A stretch of 64,000 bases of DNA from CAWCGU01 sp963838095. Its GTDB lineage: Bacteria > Actinomycetota > Thermoleophilia > Solirubrobacterales > 70-9. The position numbers and the translations under genes are program-made. Each line of letters starts with the position of its first letter. Positions within the stretch are counted from its first letter, which is position 1. Positions 60,312 through 64,000 of the stretch are shown here, piece by piece. Under the pieces are notes generated by a model. That model did not search any database, was not told the DNA's origin, and saw only the letters and a list, made by a program, of their open reading frames with translations. The DNA lies in NCBI GenBank assembly GCA_963838095.1, contig CAWIPO010000007.1, forward strand, positions 248,001-312,000, written 5' to 3'.

Positions 60312-61790
60312 TCACCATCCTGTTTTGTCGAATGAACGTTGCGTCACCGGAGCTCGCGCTGCGTCACGCGGGACGAGCGCCTCGACGTGCGGCTTGAGGC
60401 CTGAGCGCAGCATCCGTCCGAGCAGCCGGGAGAGCACGATCGCCAGCGGGCGGCCGGTCCCGGGCAGTTTCGGACTGAAGCGGATGCTCCAGGTCAGCTC
60501 GGTCTGCTCACCGCTCGGCCGCAGCCGGATCTCGCCCTGGTGGCAGATGAACGGAGAACCCCTTGTCACGCGGTATCGATAGGAGGTCGGCGGCTCGTAC
60601 GCCGTCACCTGTTCTGTGATGCTCGCGACGCCGGGCAAAGTCAGCAGCCGCTCGGACCCGCGACCATCCCGATCCGGTGCACCGTCGACGGTCCGGAGGA
60701 CAGCGCCGAGACCCGCCCACTTGGACATCGCCTCATGGTTTGCGATTGCATCCCAGGTGGTTTGAACGGGGGCGGCGATCCGCACCGTCCGCTCGATCGC
60801 GTGCGTGTCTGCCCGCGGCCGCTTGCCGGCCGGTCGTGGCGTGAATCCGAACCGCTTGTCCCAGGCCGGCGACATCCACAGCAGCTCGACCGAGAATTGA
60901 TCTCGGTCGTTCACGTAGACGACGCCCCCGCCAGGCATGTGAATCGGCCTGCAGTTCTCCCGCGCCCCCGCCGCGCGTGCGCGACGGTAGAGCTTTCCGT
61001 GATCACGCCTGCTCCGAGCGCCGAAGGCGATGTTGAGGATGCCTTGATCCGAGACCCGGTAGTCGGCTGGGCGTGGCCGCCCGACCGGATCGAGATACTG
61101 CACGAGCTCGACGAGGACGCTGCCGGCGGTGAACACGCTGCCGCGCGTTTGTGCGCCGGTCAGCCCCCACAGCGCTTCGTGCCCAGGGACTCGGAGCGCG
61201 GCATCGGAGCGCTCCAAGCCGAGCCCGCGGGAGAAGAAGGCCTCGGACCGCGCGAGGTCGGGGACCGAGAGCGTGACCGAGCGCACGGCGACGGGGCATG
61301 TCGATCTGCTCGGGGCCGGTCCAGCGCCGGAGAGCGGGTCGTCCTCCATGATCTCGACGTACACCCCGTCGGGATTGCGCACGCACGCGCGACGCGCACC
61401 GGCGGGGCCCATCGGGTCGCTGAGCGGGGGTGAGCCCAGGCGCCCCAGTCGTGTCAGCGTCTGGTCGAAGTCGGCCACCCAGACCCCGATCCGCGTATAC
61501 CCAATGTCGCACGCCCTGAAATCGTGGGCCATCAGCCGCGCCGCCGGCCGCTCGAACTGGAACATCTCGAGCTGGAAGAACTCGTTGCGGTCCACCATCC
61601 ACCAACACGTCGAAGCGACGCGAGGAAGGCCCTGCACCGATGACGCCAGCGGCCCACGCATCATCCGACGCGAGCCACCCGCCGGCCGGAACCCCAGTCC
61701 CTCCCGGAACCATCGCTCGGTCGATGCCAGATCGACGACCGAGAACGCCACCTGGTTCAGCGGCGGCTCCACACCACGATCAGTGCTCAT
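60312..61790 (-). CDS. VOC-VOC-SRPBCC fusion protein
   Basis: A 492-residue fusion. Residues ~10-155 are a vicinal-oxygen-chelate (glyoxalase/dioxygenase) domain (NQVAFSVVDLASTERWFREG, RRACVRNPDGVYVEIMEDD). Residues ~165-305 are a second (RSVTLSVPDLARSEAFFSRG, GVVYVNDRDQFSVELLWMSP). Residues ~335-490 are an SRPBCC domain (AIERTVRIAAPVQTTWDAIA, LTWSIRFSPKLPGTGRPLAI). The two VOC units resemble a ring-cleavage dioxygenase layout, but metal ligands are not complete enough to be sure. ATG 61790 was chosen because the 89 bp promoter block ends just upstream. Possible role in catabolism of an aromatic or lipid substrate. Confidence 0.8.
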   Translation of the reverse strand: MSTDRGVEPPLNQVAFSVVDLASTERWFREGLGFRPAGGSRRMMRGPLASSVQGLPRVASTCWWMVDRNEFFQLEMFQFERPAARLMAHDFRACDIGYTRIGVWVADFDQTLTRLGRLGSPPLSDPMGPAGARRACVRNPDGVYVEIMEDDPLSGAGPAPSRSTCPVAVRSVTLSVPDLARSEAFFSRGLGLERSDAALRVPGHEALWGLTGAQTRGSVFTAGSVLVELVQYLDPVGRPRPADYRVSDQGILNIAFGARSRRDHGKLYRRARAAGARENCRPIHMPGGGVVYVNDRDQFSVELLWMSPAWDKRFGFTPRPAGKRPRADTHAIERTVRIAAPVQTTWDAIANHEAMSKWAGLGAVLRTVDGAPDRDGRGSERLLTLPGVASITEQVTAYEPPTSYRYRVTRGSPFICHQGEIRLRPSGEQTELTWSIRFSPKLPGTGRPLAIVLSRLLGRMLRSGLKPHVEALVPRDAARAPVTQRSFDKTGW

Positions 61791-61792
61791 GG

Positions 61793-61881
61793 TCGCCAAG
61801 GTACGCGTCGAAGCCACGAGCGCCCAGGGTGGCCGGCCTAGACCTGCTTCAGAAATATGTGCCATGGCACACTTCCGTTCG
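61793..61881. repeat. Promoter-block direct repeat, copy B
   Basis: Second copy of the block at 59500-59587, with one extra base and about ten substitutions. It fills the gap between the VOC-VOC-SRPBCC gene (minus strand) and the PucR-type regulator (plus strand), so here it may serve both directions. Confidence 0.8.
61858..61871. promoter_or_regulatory. Palindromic operator TGTGCCATGGCACA
   Basis: A perfect 14 bp palindrome, 67 bases before the VOC-fusion start and nine before the GTG start of the PucR-type gene. Binding here would affect both genes, consistent with autoregulation. The same site with one base changed precedes the monooxygenase operon. Confidence 0.7.
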
Positions 61882-63134
61882 TGACCACACAGGACACGCT
61901 CGAGCTGATCGCGGCGATCGCCGACCGGCTCGAGGCGGACTCCGACGCAATCGTGGCCGAGATGGATGCCGCCGTCATCGCCGCGCTGCCGGCGTTCGGT
62001 GCCGATCCGGCGATCGCGGCGGAGCTGAACGCGACCAACCGCGCCAACCTACGGCGGTTCGTCACGGTCGCGAGACACGCCGGCGATCACCCGCCCACCG
62101 ACGTCCCGCCCGAGGCGCTCGACATCGCCCGCACCCTCGTGCGTCGCGGGATCGAGTCAGACGCCGCCTACCAGGGCTACAGGCGCGGGCAGCAGGTCGC
62201 TTGGCACCGATGGATGGCGTGCGCCGAGGAGGTCGTCGGGCCCCGCGAGGAGCTCGTCCCGGTCCTCGACGAGTCGCTGCGGCTGCTGTTCGACTACATC
62301 GACCGGGTGCTCGGTGGCGTGATCGCCGAGATGCAGCGCGAACGCGAAGAGGTGCTCGGCGGTGCGCTGGCCCGCCGCACCGAAACGGTGCGCCTGATCC
62401 TCGACGGTGCCGCACTCGACACGCACGCCGCCAGCCGCCGGCTGGGCTACGAGCTCGCTCGCCACCACACGGCGATCATCGTGTGGGCCGAGTCCGCCCT
62501 CGCCGCGCCCGGCGTGCTCGAGTCCGCAGCGCTCCAGCTCACACAAGCCGCGGGCGCCCGCCGGCCACTCACCGTGTCCGCGGGTACCAACGCGGTGTGG
62601 GGGTGGATCGGCACCGATGCCGACATCCCTGTGAGCGAGCTCCGCGCGGGCGTCGCCGGGTCCGATGCCGACATCCGAGTCGCTGTCGGTCCGACGCGGC
62701 GCGGGATCACCGGCTTCCGCCGCAGCCACGAGGCCGCGCTCAGCGTCCACCGGCTGCTCGCCGGCAACCCCGACTCCGGGCGCCTCGCCACCTACCAGGA
62801 GCTCGAGGTGACCGCTCTCGCCGCCCAAGACGAGCGCAGGGCGATCGAGTTCGTCACCGCCACGCTGGGACCGCTGGCCGAGGAAACCCCCACCGCCACT
62901 CGGCTGCGCGAGACGCTACGGATCTTCCTCGAGGAAGCCGAGAACGCTCCCCGCGCCGCCGCCCGCCTGCACACCCATCGCAACACCGTCCTCCAACGCG
63001 TCGGCCGCGCCACCGAACTGCTTGGCTACCGGCCCGGCGAGCGCCGCCTTGCCCTCGAACTCGCGCTCGAGCTCAGACGACGCCTCCCACCACGGGCGAC
63101 CACTCCGCCGGCGGCCGGCCGATCACGCCGATGA
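61881..63134 (+). CDS. PucR/CdaR-family transcriptional regulator
   Basis: A 417-residue regulator. The N-terminal ~150 residues are helical (a RsbR/PucR-type sensor: ALDIARTLVRRGIESDAAYQ, GYRRGQQVAWHRWMACAEEV). A central GGDEF-like region (~170-310) follows, and the C-terminus carries the PucR helix-turn-helix (LHTHRNTVLQRVGRATELLG). GTG 61881 is preferred; an ATG at 61857 inside the operator palindrome would add eight residues. It probably controls the two operons sharing the TGTGCCAYGGCACA site; the inducer is unknown. Confidence 0.88.
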   Translation: MTTQDTLELIAAIADRLEADSDAIVAEMDAAVIAALPAFGADPAIAAELNATNRANLRRFVTVARHAGDHPPTDVPPEALDIARTLVRRGIESDAAYQGYRRGQQVAWHRWMACAEEVVGPREELVPVLDESLRLLFDYIDRVLGGVIAEMQREREEVLGGALARRTETVRLILDGAALDTHAASRRLGYELARHHTAIIVWAESALAAPGVLESAALQLTQAAGARRPLTVSAGTNAVWGWIGTDADIPVSELRAGVAGSDADIRVAVGPTRRGITGFRRSHEAALSVHRLLAGNPDSGRLATYQELEVTALAAQDERRAIEFVTATLGPLAEETPTATRLRETLRIFLEEAENAPRAAARLHTHRNTVLQRVGRATELLGYRPGERRLALELALELRRRLPPRATTPPAAGRSRR

Positions 63135-63228
63135 CCGTACGAGGACATCGGGCACAGTCACCGCGCGCGATTCATCCCATCCGGGCGATGCGGCCGGAGC
63201 AACGGCCCGAGAGCATAGGATCGCGATC

Positions 63229-64000
63229 GTGATCGACTCGGGCCCACAGCCGCCGCACGAGGGCGAGCCCACCCAGAGGTCGCCGGCGGAGGGCCACGAC
63301 GATCTGCCTGCTCCCACCGACGAGACCGGGCGAGACCTGGAGGACGAGGACTTCGAGCCGCTCGGTGTAGATGACACCGACGAGCGGGAACCCACGAGGT
63401 TGATGGAGCAGCATCGCTGGCGCAGGTTGATCGCAATCTCGCTCGCGGTTGCAGGGGTCGGCGTGCTGATTGTGGTCGTTCTGCAGACGCTTGGCTTCAT
63501 CGCCGTGCTGAACCAAAACAAGGACACCTCCGCAGCGCTGCTTGAATTTCTCCAGCAAGGTCAGGCCCAGCGGGAGTCAGCCCTCGGTTCGGCCGAGCAG
63601 CAGGCAGAGGAGAGACAGGCCCTGATCGAGCGTGAGAGAGCCACGACCCGGGCCAACAACGCCGCCGCTCGGCAGTCCAGGGCCGAGGAACAGGCGGCAT
63701 TCTCGGACCAGCAGCAATCACAAGCCGAGGCGCGGCTTGCAGACGCACAAGCTGTCTTCGAGGCACTCCGGTCTGAGGCTGAAGCTCTCAGGAACAACGC
63801 GCAGGCGTCGCTGGCGGAGCAGCAGGCGGCGCTGGCGGCGGCGCAGACGGCCAGGCGCAGGCGAGGCGGCGCTGGCGCAGGCACAGGCGGCGCTGGCGGC
63901 GGCGCAGCAGCGGTTCACCGACTCGCTGACCAGGCTTGTAAACCAGTGCAGGGAGGGGGAAGTACCCGCGCGCATCTGCCGCATCCCGTCCCCTTTCTCT
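63229..64000 (+). CDS. Membrane-anchored coiled-coil protein (one-base frameshift, 3' end off window)
   Basis: Starts at GTG 63229. Residues 1-65 are acidic and disordered (RDLEDEDFEPLGVDDTDERE), residues ~72-92 a membrane helix (IAISLAVAGVGVLIVVVLQT), then over 120 residues of Ala/Gln/Glu-rich coiled coil (AEQQAEERQALIERERATTR, then LAEQQAALAAAQ). Near 63860 the frame shifts by one extra base and continues as EAALAQAQAALAAAQQRFTD and TRLVNQCREG to the window edge. No family recognised; it resembles scaffold or cell-envelope spacer proteins. Confidence 0.65.
   Translation, partial: MIDSGPQPPHEGEPTQRSPAEGHDDLPAPTDETGRDLEDEDFEPLGVDDTDEREPTRLMEQHRWRRLIAISLAVAGVGVLIVVVLQTLGFIAVLNQNKDTSAALLEFLQQGQAQRESALGSAEQQAEERQALIERERATTRANNAAARQSRAEEQAAFSDQQQSQAEARLADAQAVFEALRSEAEALRNNAQASLAEQQAALAAAQTARRRRGGAGAGTGGAGGGAAAVHRLADQACKPVQGGGSTRAHLPHPVPFL

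Noticed and set aside
6130..63870. Programmed +1 frameshifting in the ten interrupted genes
   Set aside because: The sites share no slippery sequence or common codon, and involve unrelated families never known to need it. A one-sided base-insertion error is simpler.
1..64000. tRNA or rRNA genes
   Set aside because: I looked for TTCGANTCC-type T-arms and rRNA-like stretches on both strands by eye and found none that fit. A tRNAscan run would settle it.

Overview
The window is a 64 kb stretch of very GC-rich bacterial chromosome. Coding density is close to complete, GTG and TTG starts are frequent, and many gene pairs overlap by four bases (ATGA, GTGA or TTGA). OpcA beside glucose-6-phosphate dehydrogenase, an F420-type LLM oxidoreductase, EgtB, WS/DGAT, several FHA-domain proteins and a type II polyketide synthase of spore-pigment type point to Actinomycetota. 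A deep-branching class such as Thermoleophilia is my best guess; this is inference from gene content, not a computed placement. I saw no rRNA, tRNA or CRISPR.

Layout. 1-5 kb: end of an ergothioneine gene (egtB), an SDR, a pilin-signal Vps62-like surface protein, a cupin, a LapA-like protein. 3.4-6.3 kb: three-gene proton-translocating transhydrogenase (pntAA-pntAB-pntB). 6.3-7.9 kb: convergent FHA-HTH regulator and Ser/Thr kinase. 7.9-14 kb: zwf-opcA, an MFS exporter, a GH15 glucoamylase/trehalase. 14.1-18.6 kb: acpS, fabD, a cNMP-binding TrxR-like flavoprotein, a small orphan and a truncated secreted lipase. 18.6-27.2 kb: type II PKS locus (FAD monooxygenase, cupin, KS-alpha, CLF, ACP, aromatase/cyclase, ABM monooxygenase, TcmI cyclase), split by a cNMP-patatin gene and a repeat protein. 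27.3-30.3 kb: FHA-fused ABC-2 exporter. 30.3-34.4 kb: two unrelated proteins carrying the same Pro-Gly linker, plus a hydrolase/NTF2/amidohydrolase group. 34.4-34.7 kb: a non-coding element with about 60 bp terminal inverted repeats and hairpins that appear to covary. 34.8-37.2 kb: an MFS exporter and an SDR. 37.2-46.4 kb: accC, accB, fused accDA, a TPR protein, pta and phosphoketolase. 46.6-51.8 kb: secreted proteins, a DUF559 fragment bounded by hairpin repeats, an LLM oxidoreductase, an FHA-PNPOx fusion, a broken glutamate decarboxylase. 51.9-55.6 kb: OpuC/ProU-type compatible-solute ABC transporter. 55.6-61.8 kb: two operons (flavin monooxygenase-SDR-WS/DGAT; VOC-VOC-SRPBCC plus membrane protein), each preceded by the same 88-89 bp promoter block with a TGTGCCAYGGCACA palindrome. 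A PucR-type regulator follows, then a membrane coiled-coil protein running off the end.

How it fits together. NADPH supply (zwf/opcA, pnt), acetyl-CoA from phosphoketolase plus Pta, malonyl-CoA from the ACC cluster, and AcpS/FabD form a complete supply line for fatty acids and for the aromatic polyketide. This is a metabolic inference from proximity, not evidence of co-regulation.

Sequence quality. Ten genes are each broken by exactly one extra base, and every one is restored by deleting one base. This bias looks like insertion-type sequencing error rather than biology, so those genes are annotated full length with the break noted. gad and the lipase lack whole segments and may be real deletions or assembly losses.
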